Assembly (NCBI GenBank): GCA_900554895.1
Contig: USIX01000032.1
Location: forward strand, 1 to 17,924
Origin: an uncultured Megamonas sp.
GTDB lineage: Bacteria > Bacillota > Negativicutes > Selenomonadales > Selenomonadaceae
DNA length: 17,924 bases
Direction of reading: 5' to 3'
Below the pieces are notes generated by a model. The model did no database searches, had not been told where the DNA came from, and worked only from the letters and a program-made list of their open reading frames with translations. Made by a program: the position numbers and the translations under genes. Shown here one piece after another: positions 7,768 to 16,867 of this stretch. Position 1 is the stretch's first letter, and each line of letters begins with the position of its first letter.

Positions 7768-10023
7768 ATGATTTTATTCAACGAACAAACAAAAACATTT
7801 CATTTAAAAACGGCTAAAACAAGCTATTTAATGAAAATTTTTGAAAGCGGTCATTTACTTCATCTTTATTGGGGAAAAGTATTAAATACGAACAATCTCG
7901 ATTATGCTGTCCGCCGTCGCGATTTCTTCAGTTTCGTTGCCAATACGGATAATGTGCAGGAATTTCATCTGGAAGCTCTGCGTCAGGAATATCCGGGTTA
8001 CGGTTCCACGGATTTACGTTCTCCGGCTGTTGAACTTGAATATGCTGACGGTTCCAGTGCAACGGATTTCCGCTATGTGAGCCATACAATCACGGCGGGT
8101 AAACCTAAACTTGCTGGTTTGCCTGCAACGTATGTTGAAAGTGATGATGAAGCGCAGACTCTGGAAATCACTTTGCTCGATAAAGTGAAAAATGTGGAAA
8201 TTGTACTTTCCTACAGTGTATTTGAAGAATATGACGCTATTGCCCGCAGTGTGAAAATCGTTAATAAAAGCGAAGATACAGTAAAAATCCAGCGTGTTTT
8301 GAGTGCCAATATTGATTTCAAAGACAGTAAATTCGATATGATACAGCTTTCCGGTTCCTGGGCAAGAGAACGCCACATTATCCGCACTCCGCTCCGCAAC
8401 GGCGGTCAGTGTGTGGAAAGCCGCAGAGGTTCAAGCAGTCATGCACAAAATCCGTTTATGGCTCTTGTTCGCCCGGATGCTACGGAAAATACCGGTGACG
8501 TTTATGCGGTAAGTCTCGTTTACAGCGGTAATTTCCTGGCTAATACGGAAGTTGATATGTACAGTAACAGCAGACTGCAAATCGGTATTAATCCGTTTGA
8601 TTTTACATGGCAGCTGAAAGCCGGCGAAACATTCCAGGCACCGGAAGCCGTAATCGTATATTCCGGTGAAGGATTAACAGGAATGAGTCATATTTATCAG
8701 AACCTGTACGGCAAACGTCTGATGCGCGGCTACTGGCGCGATAAAGTACGTCCTGTTCTCATCAATAACTGGGAAGCTACGTACTTTGATTTTGATGAAG
8801 TTAAAATTAAAGCTATTGCCAAACAGGCAAGTGAATTCGGTATTGAATTATTTGTACTTGATGACGGATGGTTCGGCGAAAGAAATAATGATGACCGCTC
8901 TCTCGGTGACTGGGTTGTCAATGAAAATAAAATTCATGGCGGTTTGAAAAAACTCGTTGATGAAGTAAATGCTATGGGTCTTAAATTCGGTCTGTGGGTT
9001 GAACCGGAAATGATTTCGCCAATCAGCAAATTATATGAGGCTCATCCTGACTGGTGTCTGCATATAGAAGGCCGCACCCGTTCAACGGCTCGTCGCCAGC
9101 TTATACTCGACCTTTCGCGCAAGGAAGTCTGCGATTATATTATCGAAGCTATTTCCGCCGTACTTTCCAGCGCAAATATCGAATATATAAAATGGGACAT
9201 GAACCGCAATATGACGGAAATTGGCTCCGCTACACTTCCGGCAGAAAATCAGCGTGAAACAGCGCATCGTTATATGCTCGGTCTGTACCGTGTAATGGAA
9301 GAAATTACGACAAGGTTCCCGAAAGTTCTGTTTGAAAGCTGCTCCGGCGGCGGCGGTCGTTTTGACCCGGGTATTCTGTATTATATGCCGCAGACTTGGA
9401 CAAGTGATGATACTGATGCTTTGGAACGTCTGCCAATTCAGTACGGCACATCTATGGTTTATCCGAATGTGTCCATGGGCTGCCATGTATCCGCTGTACC
9501 GAACCATCAGGTACACCGCAATACTCCGTTTGCAACGCGCGGTATCTGCGCAATGTGCGGCAACTTCGGTTATGAACTTGATTTGACAAAACTTACGGAA
9601 ACGGAAAAAATGCAGACGAAATCGCAGGTGGCTTTCTATAAAGAAGTTCGTGAACTTATTCAGTTCGGTGATTTCTATCGTTTGCAAAGTCCGTTCGGCA
9701 GCAATGAATGTGCATGGAGTTTCGTTGCCAAAGATAAATCCGAAGCAATCGTAAGCTTCTTCCGCAAACTGGCTGAACCGAACTGCGGTTTTGCCACAGT
9801 TTATGCTACTGCTTTGGATAAGGACGCAAAATATAAAGATATGCGCACCGGTGAAATTTATGGCGGTGATGAATTAATGCAGGTAGGTATTAACGTACCG
9901 TATGCAATCACATCTTCACCGAAACCGATGGAAAAAGACGGTAATATGTATGCAGGTATGATTGCTGATGCAATTCAGGGAGATTACGGCGCATTTATCT
10001 GGCACTTTAAAAAAGTTGATTGA
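7768..10023 (+). CDS. Alpha-galactosidase, glycoside hydrolase family 36
   Basis: Hydrolyses terminal alpha-1,6-galactosyl residues of melibiose, raffinose and stachyose by a retaining mechanism. The 751 residues match the large bacterial GH36 type: N-terminal beta-sandwich (about 1-330), (beta/alpha)8 barrel (about 330-650), C-terminal beta domain. Barrel motifs: DDGWFG (365-370), GLWVEPEM, KWDMNR with predicted nucleophile Asp477, CSGGGGRFD from Cys525, and WTSDDTDA with predicted acid/base Asp547. The 70-residue spacing between the two Asp residues agrees with the Geobacillus AgaA/AgaB-type enzymes as I recall them. No signal peptide is visible, so it is intracellular and needs a transporter, which is not in the window. 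AGGAGG at 7755-7760 sets the start. A dedicated promoter, operator-like site and terminator make it a single-gene unit, probably sugar-controlled. Common names are agaA, melA-like or rafA; I do not assign one. Confidence 0.96.
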   Translation: MILFNEQTKTFHLKTAKTSYLMKIFESGHLLHLYWGKVLNTNNLDYAVRRRDFFSFVANTDNVQEFHLEALRQEYPGYGSTDLRSPAVELEYADGSSATDFRYVSHTITAGKPKLAGLPATYVESDDEAQTLEITLLDKVKNVEIVLSYSVFEEYDAIARSVKIVNKSEDTVKIQRVLSANIDFKDSKFDMIQLSGSWARERHIIRTPLRNGGQCVESRRGSSSHAQNPFMALVRPDATENTGDVYAVSLVYSGNFLANTEVDMYSNSRLQIGINPFDFTWQLKAGETFQAPEAVIVYSGEGLTGMSHIYQNLYGKRLMRGYWRDKVRPVLINNWEATYFDFDEVKIKAIAKQASEFGIELFVLDDGWFGERNNDDRSLGDWVVNENKIHGGLKKLVDEVNAMGLKFGLWVEPEMISPISKLYEAHPDWCLHIEGRTRSTARRQLILDLSRKEVCDYIIEAISAVLSSANIEYIKWDMNRNMTEIGSATLPAENQRETAHRYMLGLYRVMEEITTRFPKVLFESCSGGGGRFDPGILYYMPQTWTSDDTDALERLPIQYGTSMVYPNVSMGCHVSAVPNHQVHRNTPFATRGICAMCGNFGYELDLTKLTETEKMQTKSQVAFYKEVRELIQFGDFYRLQSPFGSNECAWSFVAKDKSEAIVSFFRKLAEPNCGFATVYATALDKDAKYKDMRTGEIYGGDELMQVGINVPYAITSSPKPMEKDGNMYAGMIADAIQGDYGAFIWHFKKVD

Positions 10024-10031
10024 TAAATAAT

Positions 10032-10067
10032 AAAAAGACCTTTGACGATATTGTCAAAGGTCTTTTT
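10032..10067 (+). terminator. Bidirectional terminator between the alpha-galactosidase and GNAT genes
   Basis: Perfect 15-bp stem AAAAAGACCTTTGAC (10032-10046) and GTCAAAGGTCTTTTT (10053-10067) around a GATATT loop. The A5 and T5 ends make it work in both directions. It lies 9 nt after the alpha-galactosidase stop and downstream of the converging GNAT gene. Confidence 0.9.
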
Positions 10068-10110
10068 ACATTGCCGCAAAAGCAAAATAATAGTAAAAAA
10101 GTTTGAGACT

Positions 10111-10620
10111 TCACTGAGAACCAAATTCGTTTTTTGTTATACGGTAGATGAGATGCGGCATCTGTTTGCCGCGATAATATTTAAGAAATTTTCCTGTACA
10201 TTTCATGCCCAGTCTTTCGGCAACTTTGCGGGAAGCAGTGTTTTCAGGACGGATTTCAGCTATGACCATCTGTACATTCAACTCATTAAAAGCACGATTT
10301 AGCAAGATAGCTGCTCCCTGCGCGGCATATCCTCGTTTCCAGTATTTTTTAGCAAGAATATAGCCAAGTCCTATATAGCTCTGCTCATTGATTGTTTCAA
10401 GAAGAAGTCCCATCATGCCGATGAATTCACCTGTTTTGCTTTCTGTGGCGTAAAGATATCCGAAGCCGTTTTCAGCATAGCTTTTTTTACAGTTTTCTAT
10501 CCATTTATGCACTTCTTCATCGGAAAAAGCATGTTCCCATGCGTACATAACTTCTTCATCCTGTAATACAAGACATAAATCTTCAAAATCATTTTCAGTA
10601 ATCGGGCGAAAATTAATCAT
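10111..10620 (-). CDS. GNAT-family N-acetyltransferase (RimJ/RimL-like)
   Basis: A 169-residue acetyl-CoA-dependent acetyltransferase. The N-terminal FRPITENDFEDL is the usual first strand and helix of the RimJ/RimL branch. YWKRGYAAQGA (93-103) is the acetyl-CoA pyrophosphate-binding loop (Q/RxxGxG/A). NTASRKVAERLGM (127-139), followed by GKFLKYYRGK, is the typical C-terminal helix and strand. The substrate cannot be deduced; relatives acetylate ribosomal proteins or small amines. AGGAGG (complement of 10625-10630) lies only 4 nt from the ATG, slightly close. The gene begins immediately after the terminator of the scpA operon, so it either has a promoter hidden in the scpA 3' end or depends on readthrough. 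Confidence 0.9.
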   Translation of the reverse strand: MINFRPITENDFEDLCLVLQDEEVMYAWEHAFSDEEVHKWIENCKKSYAENGFGYLYATESKTGEFIGMMGLLLETINEQSYIGLGYILAKKYWKRGYAAQGAAILLNRAFNELNVQMVIAEIRPENTASRKVAERLGMKCTGKFLKYYRGKQMPHLIYRITKNEFGSQ

Positions 10621-10630
10621 ACATCCTCCT

Positions 10631-10667
10631 AAAAAATAACGGCTTTAACCGGTAAAAGCTAAAGCCG
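10631..10667 (-). terminator. Intrinsic terminator of the Nudix-M50-scpA operon
   Basis: On the - strand the stem CGGCTTTA (10667-10660) pairs with TAAAGCCG (10647-10640) around a 12-nt loop, followed by TTATTTTTT (10639-10631). It lies within 6 nt of the scpA stop. The Shine-Dalgarno sequence of the next gene begins directly after the T-run. Confidence 0.8.
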
Positions 10668-10672
10668 CAATT

Positions 10673-11437
10673 TTATTCATTTTCCATAACAGTTAATACT
10701 GTATCATCAGTTTCATTTATTTTTAAATAAATCGGTGAAAACAGTCCTGTCTGATATACGCTGATACGTTTTATTTTGATAAGTTCCAGCATTGCCAGAA
10801 AGGTTGTAATCAGTTCCGCTTTTGAGGTTTTCGGCGTAAAAACCGTATTGAAGCAGATATTGCCGTTATTTTCTTTTAAAATTGCCAGTAAGGATACGAT
10901 TTTATCTTCGATTGTGTATTGTTCACGTGCTACATTGGCAATAAGCGGTGTATGTTCAATTTGTCCTTCCAATACATTTTGGAACGCCTGCCATAAAAGT
11001 TTCACATCAAGACCTGTCGGCGGCAGATGTTTAGCCTCCGGCAGTGTGGACTTGCGGAAATACCGCTGACCGGCTTCCTGTGCCATATCATTTAATATAT
11101 TACTGATTTCCTTATAACGGCGATATTCCAAAAGACGTTCCACCAGTTCCTGCCGCGGGTCGATTTCTTCTTCGTTTGTCGTTTCCGCTTCGATTTTCGT
11201 ATCCGGCAGCAAGATTTTTGATTTAATCTGTAAAAGTGTTGCTGCCATTACGAGAAATTCACTGGCTATTTCTATATTGAATTCCTTAAATTTTGCCAGA
11301 TAATCCATATACTGCTCCGTTAAAAGAGCGATGGGAATATCATAAATATCGATACGGTTTTTCTCAATTAAATGCAGCAGTAAATCGAGCGGGCCTTCGA
11401 AACTTTCTAAATGTACTTTGTATTGTTCCTGCTTCAT
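10673..11437 (-). CDS. scpA: Segregation and condensation protein A (kleisin)
   Basis: Kleisin subunit that bridges the two SMC heads and binds ScpB. The N-terminal signature SFEGPLDLLLHLIEKNRIDIY (12-32 from the chosen ATG) is diagnostic. The middle has IKSKILLP, an acidic linker and a RLLEYRRYKE helix, and the C-terminal winged helix (about 175-254) ends with LIKIKRISVYQ. I choose the ATG at 11437. It follows the protease stop codon after one nucleotide (TGATATG), suggesting coupled translation, and gives the usual short N-terminus. An in-frame TTG at 11446 would add three residues and overlap the protease gene, with no better ribosome site. scpB, normally next, is not here; a terminator follows scpA instead. 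Confidence 0.96.
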   Translation of the reverse strand: MKQEQYKVHLESFEGPLDLLLHLIEKNRIDIYDIPIALLTEQYMDYLAKFKEFNIEIASEFLVMAATLLQIKSKILLPDTKIEAETTNEEEIDPRQELVERLLEYRRYKEISNILNDMAQEAGQRYFRKSTLPEAKHLPPTGLDVKLLWQAFQNVLEGQIEHTPLIANVAREQYTIEDKIVSLLAILKENNGNICFNTVFTPKTSKAELITTFLAMLELIKIKRISVYQTGLFSPIYLKINETDDTVLTVMENE

Positions 11438-11438
11438 A

Positions 11439-12065
11439 TCAGACAATCAGTGAAACGATTATATTTAAAAAGTTGATGATAAGACCGCTGATGGGACGAA
11501 CGATTAAACCTAAAATACCGGTAAATACAAGTAATATCAATATGATAAAACTGTATCTGGCAATGACGGAAGTTTCATACTGATATGCCATGCGTCCCGG
11601 CAGAAGCGCCATTAAAACTTTTGAGCCGTCGAGCGGCGGTATCGGCACCATATTAAATACGGCAAAATTGACATTGTAAATAATAATAAGCTGTAATACT
11701 GCCGTGAGCCAGTGCATGGATATATTGTATTTGAAAGTAAGCGCGAAAAAGATGGTTGCTACCAGTGCAGTGATTAGATTGGCCAAAGGACCGGCAAGCG
11801 AAACCTGCATTTCGCCCTGACGATAGCTGGAAAAATTATTGGGATTAATCGGTACAGGTTTTGCCCAACCGATTTGAGCAAAAAACAGCATAATCAGACC
11901 GATAGGGTCAATATGCGATATCGGGTTCAGTGTAAGCCGGCCGTGCATGCGCGGTGTGAAATCACCTAAATTATCGGCTACTTTAGCATGAGCCCATTCA
12001 TGGATTGTCATTGCAATCAAAAGTCCTGGTATAGCATAAATCATATCGGGACCGAAACCAAACAT
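11439..12065 (-). CDS. M50 site-2-type membrane metalloprotease
   Basis: A 208-residue polytopic membrane protein of the compact YwhC-like group of site-2 proteases, which cleave substrates within the membrane. The zinc site is HEWAH (22-26, ligands His22 and His26, catalytic Glu23), and the third ligand is Asp146 in PIPPLDG (141-147). Hydrophobic segments lie at about 8-22, 52-66, 86-112, 118-140 and 166-205. There is no PDZ domain, unlike RseP/RasP, so the substrate is unpredictable. GGAGG (complement of 12072-12076) is 6 nt before the ATG. It sits 14 nt after the Nudix gene and is probably translationally coupled to scpA. From memory, Clostridia and Negativicutes often keep a site-2 protease next to scpA, so the link may be positional rather than functional. 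Confidence 0.92.
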   Translation of the reverse strand: MFGFGPDMIYAIPGLLIAMTIHEWAHAKVADNLGDFTPRMHGRLTLNPISHIDPIGLIMLFFAQIGWAKPVPINPNNFSSYRQGEMQVSLAGPLANLITALVATIFFALTFKYNISMHWLTAVLQLIIIYNVNFAVFNMVPIPPLDGSKVLMALLPGRMAYQYETSVIARYSFIILILLVFTGILGLIVRPISGLIINFLNIIVSLIV

Positions 12066-12079
12066 TGAATACCTCCGGA

Positions 12080-12628
12080 TTATTTATTATTTTGTAAGTT
12101 GTTTACCATCAAAATAGCTGTTACAGATTTAGCGTCGTAAATTTCGCCTTTATTAACAAGCTGTACAGCTTCTTGAAGCGGTATTTCCACAAGATTGATG
12201 AATTCATCATCATCCGTATGCTGCTTTCCTTTAGTAAGACCGTCAGCTAAATAAATGTAAATCCATTCATTGGAAAAACCAACTGTCGTCGCCAATTTAT
12301 GCAGCAGTGTATATTTTTCGGCACTGTAGCCTGTTTCTTCGGACAATTCGCGTTTAGCACAAACGAGAGGGTCTTCACCTATGCTGTCGAGTTTGCCTGC
12401 CGGAATTTCCAGCGTTACTTTGCCGATTGGATAGCGGAACTGACGAACCATGATAATATTGCCGTTCGGCAGGAGAGGAATTACAGCGGAAGCTCCCTGA
12501 TGTTTAATCCATTCACGTACGGCTTTATTACCATTAGGCAGTTTTACATAGTCGCGTTTTACATGCAATAAAACGCCATCAAAAATATCTTCGGAAGAAA
12601 TTTTTTCTTCAATTAAATCTTCATACAT
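12080..12628 (-). CDS. nudF: Nudix hydrolase, probable ADP-ribose pyrophosphatase
   Basis: A 182-residue cytosolic enzyme expected to hydrolyse ADP-ribose to AMP and ribose 5-phosphate. The Nudix box spans 78-101: G78, E85, RELSEETGY with Arg93, Glu94, Glu97, Glu98 and Gly100. The spacer between G78 and E85 has six residues instead of the canonical five, a variant I recall from other ADP-ribose pyrophosphatases such as the mycobacterial enzyme. The N-terminal beta-strand region, VRQFRYP (61-67) and EIPAGKLD (74-81) place it with ADP-ribose enzymes rather than MutT. It is the first gene of a - strand operon with the M50 protease and scpA, and is divergent from eno. GGAGG lies 7 nt before the ATG. 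An extended -10 promoter is visible upstream. Confidence 0.9.
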   Translation of the reverse strand: MYEDLIEEKISSEDIFDGVLLHVKRDYVKLPNGNKAVREWIKHQGASAVIPLLPNGNIIMVRQFRYPIGKVTLEIPAGKLDSIGEDPLVCAKRELSEETGYSAEKYTLLHKLATTVGFSNEWIYIYLADGLTKGKQHTDDDEFINLVEIPLQEAVQLVNKGEIYDAKSVTAILMVNNLQNNK

Positions 12629-12683
12629 AGAAAATCCTCCATTAAGCAGAAAGTATTATTTTTGGTAATTTGCTGTAATCATA

Positions 12684-12712
12684 ATTATATCATTAAAAAA
12701 CTTAATAATCCA
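12684..12712 (-). promoter_or_regulatory. Candidate promoter of the Nudix-M50-scpA operon
   Basis: On the - strand an extended -10, TGATATAAT (TATAAT at 12689-12684), is preceded after 17 nt by a weak -35, TGGATT (12712-12707). Predicted leader is about 50 nt. The good extended -10 compensates for the weak -35. Confidence 0.5.
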
Positions 12713-12803
12713 TGAAAAGAACAATAATATATGGACAGTCTGTTAAAATCCGTTTTGTGCATGAGGTTTTCGGATAATTATTCAACAATTCAAAATTTAG
12801 ATA

Positions 12804-12832
12804 TTGATAATTTATATCATTTATGTTATATT
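12804..12832 (+). promoter_or_regulatory. Sigma-70-type promoter of eno
   Basis: TTGATA (12804-12809), exactly 17 nt, then TATATT (12827-12832); both boxes are 5/6 matches. The predicted start near 12839 leaves a leader of about 70 nt containing a hairpin (12855-12881). Confidence 0.65.
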
Positions 12833-12854
12833 AGATACATAATGATAAACATTT

Positions 12855-12881
12855 TCAGCCGAGATTTTAGATTTCGTCTGA
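12855..12881 (+). promoter_or_regulatory. Hairpin in the eno 5' leader
   Basis: TCAG-C-CGAGAT pairs with ATTTCG-T-CTGA across a short T-rich loop. That gives about 10 pairs with one C/T internal mismatch and one G-U. It ends about 15 nt before the AGAGG ribosome site, so it could affect mRNA stability or initiation. No T-run follows, so it is not a terminator. Confidence 0.35.
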
Positions 12882-12908
12882 TATCTGAATAGAAAAGAGG
12901 TTTTTTAG

Positions 12909-14210
<1,302 letters not shown>

Positions 14211-14291
14211 TTATCATAAACACAGAACCTGTTTTTGTTAATAAAACAATTTTTTTATAGCGAAAAACACGGCTGATATTAGTTCTATAAT

Positions 14292-14340
14292 AAATGTTGA
14301 GGTAAGAAAAAATTCTCTTGCTTCAACATTTATTTTTTTG
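14292..14340 (+). repeat. Dispersed hairpin repeat, copy 2 (probable eno terminator)
   Basis: A 40-nt inverted repeat (14292-14331) with 18 of 19 stem positions paired, including two G-U, followed by ATTTTTTTG. The tail is identical to that of copy 1 at 1591-1639. Relative to copy 1, stem pair 9 changed from G-C to A-T by two compensating substitutions. Four other pairs shifted between Watson-Crick and G-U, and one (pair 17) became A/C. It is the first terminator-like structure after eno. Confidence 0.75.
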
Positions 14341-14473
14341 CAAAAAGATAAAATATGTAGTAATGATAGTGGATAAATTTCACATATGCCTATGTATACA
14401 ATACATAAAATTGAAATAGTATTGTTGTATTAATTGATTTGTGATAACTATATTTATTTTACAATTTTTATTG
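14341..14473 (+). other. AT-rich gap between eno and recO 3' ends
   Basis: This is the rest of the roughly 300-nt convergent intergenic region, flanked by hairpin repeat copy 2 and the recO terminator. I see no open reading frame with a ribosome site and no strong promoter, repeat or stable stem in it. Confidence 0.6.
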
Positions 14474-14514
14474 AAAAAAGCAGACAATCTATTTTGGGAT
14501 TGCCTGCTTTTTTT
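14474..14514 (-). terminator. Terminator of the phoH-recO operon, possibly bidirectional
   Basis: On the - strand GCAGGCAATC (14507-14498) pairs with GATTGTCTGC (14489-14480) over an 8-nt loop, giving 10 pairs with one G-U, followed by T6 (14479-14474). The same G-U becomes an A/C mismatch on the + strand, so the structure favours recO transcripts. Flanking T-runs on both sides allow weak use in the other direction. The stem begins within about 6 nt of the recO stop. Confidence 0.85.
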
Positions 14515-15277
14515 ATTTTTTTATTCTGTTTGCCATATTATTCAGTTGTGTTACCTGTTTTATAAAAGACAGTGATTTGAAAGGTTTACCGATTAAGTCC
14601 TGGATATAGTTTAATAAAATATTTTCTGCTGCCAGTAAATCTGCTCCTCTTACTTGGAATTTCGGCGGATTTTCCCAGTCAAGCTGCAATAAATTCGTAA
14701 TAAACCGGCGCAGCGAAACAGAAAAATTATGCGCCTTATGTCCGCTGCATTCGTCACATAATACGCCTCCCTGCTGCGGATTGAAATATGCATCATCCGT
14801 AATTTCAGCTCCGCAAAGAGTACAATAATTATAATGCAGCTGACAGCCTGTATATTCAAAAATCTGATAAGCACTGGCGATGGCACAAATACGCGGATTA
14901 TTTTTTGTAAGGCATGGTAATATTTTTAGCAGGGTATGATAAATTTCCGCCTGCGGTTCATCTTCACTGCAAAGTTCTTTGGCAAGTTCAGCAATAAAAG
15001 AACCGTATGCCATTGCCGTCAAATCTTCGTACAGGCCGGCAAAGAAGCCTTTGTGTTCACACTGACGAATTGTATCCATCCGTTCTCCGCGCAAAAGCTG
15101 TACATCCAGCCATGAAAAAAGCTGCATGGCGGACGACAGGGGGCTTTTCGGTCGACGGCAACCGTATGCCGCTGCTGTGATTTTACCGTATTCCGGTGAT
15201 AAAAGCGTAACTATTTTATCGGCATTTCCCCAGTTCTTTACGCCGATTACCAATACTTCCGTTGTATACAGTGCCAC
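14513..15277 (-). CDS. recO: DNA repair protein RecO
   Basis: Recombination mediator that helps RecR load RecA on SSB-coated single-stranded DNA and anneals complementary strands. The 254 residues have an N-terminal OB fold (about 1-78, starting YTTEVLVIGVKNWGNADKIV). A helical domain with a zinc finger follows: CTLCG and CDEC supply Cys152, Cys155, Cys174 and Cys177. The start is a GTG whose first base is the last base of the upstream TAG stop (TAGTG), with no clear Shine-Dalgarno. Translation is therefore probably coupled to the DUF502 gene. It is the last gene of the phoH-ybeY-era-DUF502-recO operon, and a terminator follows at once. Confidence 0.96.
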   Translation of the reverse strand: MALYTTEVLVIGVKNWGNADKIVTLLSPEYGKITAAAYGCRRPKSPLSSAMQLFSWLDVQLLRGERMDTIRQCEHKGFFAGLYEDLTAMAYGSFIAELAKELCSEDEPQAEIYHTLLKILPCLTKNNPRICAIASAYQIFEYTGCQLHYNYCTLCGAEITDDAYFNPQQGGVLCDECSGHKAHNFSVSLRRFITNLLQLDWENPPKFQVRGADLLAAENILLNYIQDLIGKPFKSLSFIKQVTQLNNMANRIKK

Positions 15278-15921
15278 TAGGCTTTGTTTTCATTTTGCTG
15301 AGCAGACATTTTCTGGATTTTCGCCAGGTCTTTTTTTATGTCCGCTCCCGGCATAACACCGCCGGCGGTCAGTATATATTGAAAAGCATCTTCTACGGAA
15401 ATATCGGTGAAAATTATATCCTTTTTCGGTACGAACACGTTAAAGCCGGAAGTCATATTAAGACTCCATGGCAGAAATACCGATTCATATTCTTCCTCGC
15501 GGCTTAGATACGGAGCTATCATGTTTGACGGTTTTGGCATCAAAAAGCCGATTGTTTTCACGCCCGGATGAGGATACGGTATCAATACCACCTGACTGAA
15601 CATGGTTTTTGATTCAAACAGCATGGTAGAAACGCGCTTGACACTGTTATATATAAATTTTACAACAGGAATTTTATCCACAACTGACTCAAAATAACTG
15701 ATGATTTTCTGCGAAGCCCATGTCCAGGTGGATGTTATCCAGCCTGCCACCAAAATCATGATAAGCAGCAGTGCTACTCCGGCTCCTGGAAATTTTAAGG
15801 GAATATAGCTTTCAACAATGCCTTCAATTATGGTAAAAATCGTTGCAATCACGAAATAGGTGATGGCAATCGGCACTAAAACTATAAGCCCGTTAATAAA
15901 ATAATGTGATAATCTGTTCAT
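15277..15921 (-). CDS. DUF502-family membrane protein of unknown function
   Basis: A 214-residue protein with two hydrophobic segments near the N-terminus (about 8-32 and 45-64). They are followed by a soluble domain with the family's PYPHPGVKTIGFLMPK stretch and SGFNVFVPK. DUF502 proteins have no firmly established role. The motifs fit the family well. I prefer the ATG at 15921 (MNRLSHYFINGL), the family's usual short start, with AAGAGAG about 11 nt upstream. A GTG at 15930 adds three residues but lies too close to that site. The gene lies 32 nt after era and overlaps the recO start by one base, so it is co-expressed with RNA-maturation and repair genes. This says little about its function. 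Confidence 0.85.
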   Translation of the reverse strand: MNRLSHYFINGLIVLVPIAITYFVIATIFTIIEGIVESYIPLKFPGAGVALLLIMILVAGWITSTWTWASQKIISYFESVVDKIPVVKFIYNSVKRVSTMLFESKTMFSQVVLIPYPHPGVKTIGFLMPKPSNMIAPYLSREEEYESVFLPWSLNMTSGFNVFVPKKDIIFTDISVEDAFQYILTAGGVMPGADIKKDLAKIQKMSAQQNENKA

Positions 15922-15953
15922 CTCAAGCACATCTCTCTTAAATATTAAATTTT

Positions 15954-16853
15954 TTAGGGATTTTTAAAGCCCAGTTCCCGTAATACATTCATTCTGTCGC
16001 GCCAGTCTTTTTTTACTTTGACCCAAAGGTCGAGTTTCGTTTTTGAACCGAGCATCGTTTCGATATCCTTGCGCGCCATTGTTTTTATCTTTTTGAGCAG
16101 GCTGCCCTGTTTGCCGATAACAATACCTTTTTGTGATTCGCGTTCTACGTAAATCGTAGCGCGGATATCCACTTTACCGCCTTCGCGTGCTTTCATTTCT
16201 TCCACTTCCACAGCGATGGCATGCGGTACTTCATCACGTGTTAAATGCAGGACCTTTTCACGTATCATTTCTGCTGCAATCAGCCTTTCCGGCTGGTCGG
16301 TAACGGTGTCGGCAGGATAATACTGCGGTCCTTCCGGAAGATATTTATTCAGCTCAATCAACAGGCTGTCCAGGTTCATTTTTTCTTTTGCCGAAATCGG
16401 TACCACACCGGCAAAATCATATGCTTTGGTATATTTTTCGATAATCGGCAGAACAGACTGACGGTCAATCAAATCCAGCTTATTTACAATTAAGATAACC
16501 GGCTTTTTGGTTGCCTGCAGTCTTTCCATAATGTAGCGTTCACCGCCGCCCAAATCTTCCGTTGCATCTACGACGAATAAAATCGCATCAACTTCCTGAA
16601 GTGTACCTTCTGCCGCTTTCACCATATATTCGCCCAGTTTGTGCAGAGGTTTATGAATACCGGGCGTATCCAGGAAAATCACCTGTTCATTATCCGTTGT
16701 CAGAACACACATAATACGATTGCGCGTTGTCTGTGGTTTATCCGACATAATGGCAATTTTCTGCCCGATAAGACTGTTGATTAACGTTGATTTACCTACA
16801 TTAGGACGGCCGATAACGGCTACAAAACCTGATTTGAATTTTTTATTTTCCAA
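15954..16853 (-). CDS. era: GTPase Era
   Basis: Essential GTPase that binds the 3' end of 16S rRNA and assists 30S assembly. The 299 residues comprise a GTPase domain with G1 GRPNVGKS (15-22), switch I QTTRNR (41-46), G3 DTPG (62-65), G4 NKLD (124-127) and G5 SAK (154-156), then a C-terminal KH domain with GIVIGKQG (243-250). The start codon is TTG. It is supported by an excellent AAGGAG seven nucleotides upstream, and by the residue pattern, since KSGFVAVIGRPNVGKST begins right after it. The gene follows ybeY by 14 nt, the usual functional neighbourhood. Confidence 0.97.
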   Translation of the reverse strand: MENKKFKSGFVAVIGRPNVGKSTLINSLIGQKIAIMSDKPQTTRNRIMCVLTTDNEQVIFLDTPGIHKPLHKLGEYMVKAAEGTLQEVDAILFVVDATEDLGGGERYIMERLQATKKPVILIVNKLDLIDRQSVLPIIEKYTKAYDFAGVVPISAKEKMNLDSLLIELNKYLPEGPQYYPADTVTDQPERLIAAEMIREKVLHLTRDEVPHAIAVEVEEMKAREGGKVDIRATIYVERESQKGIVIGKQGSLLKKIKTMARKDIETMLGSKTKLDLWVKVKKDWRDRMNVLRELGFKNP

Positions 16854-16860
16854 CTAAATA

Positions 16861-16866
16861 CTCCTT
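16861..16866 (-). promoter_or_regulatory. Ribosome binding site fixing the TTG start of era
   Basis: The complement reads AAGGAG, 7 nt before TTG at 16853 and just after the ybeY stop codon (16868-16870). No in-frame ATG occurs between this site and the conserved GTPase motif, so TTG is the only sensible start. Confidence 0.85.
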
Positions 16867-16867
16867 T

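Noticed and set aside
9082..9687. 201-residue open frame antisense to the alpha-galactosidase gene
   Set aside because: It overlaps the catalytic barrel of a well-supported GH36 enzyme; the composition is unlike a real protein.
14229..14258. TTGTT...AACAA followed by a T-run just after eno
   Set aside because: Only five A/T-rich pairs; the later hairpin repeat is a better eno terminator.
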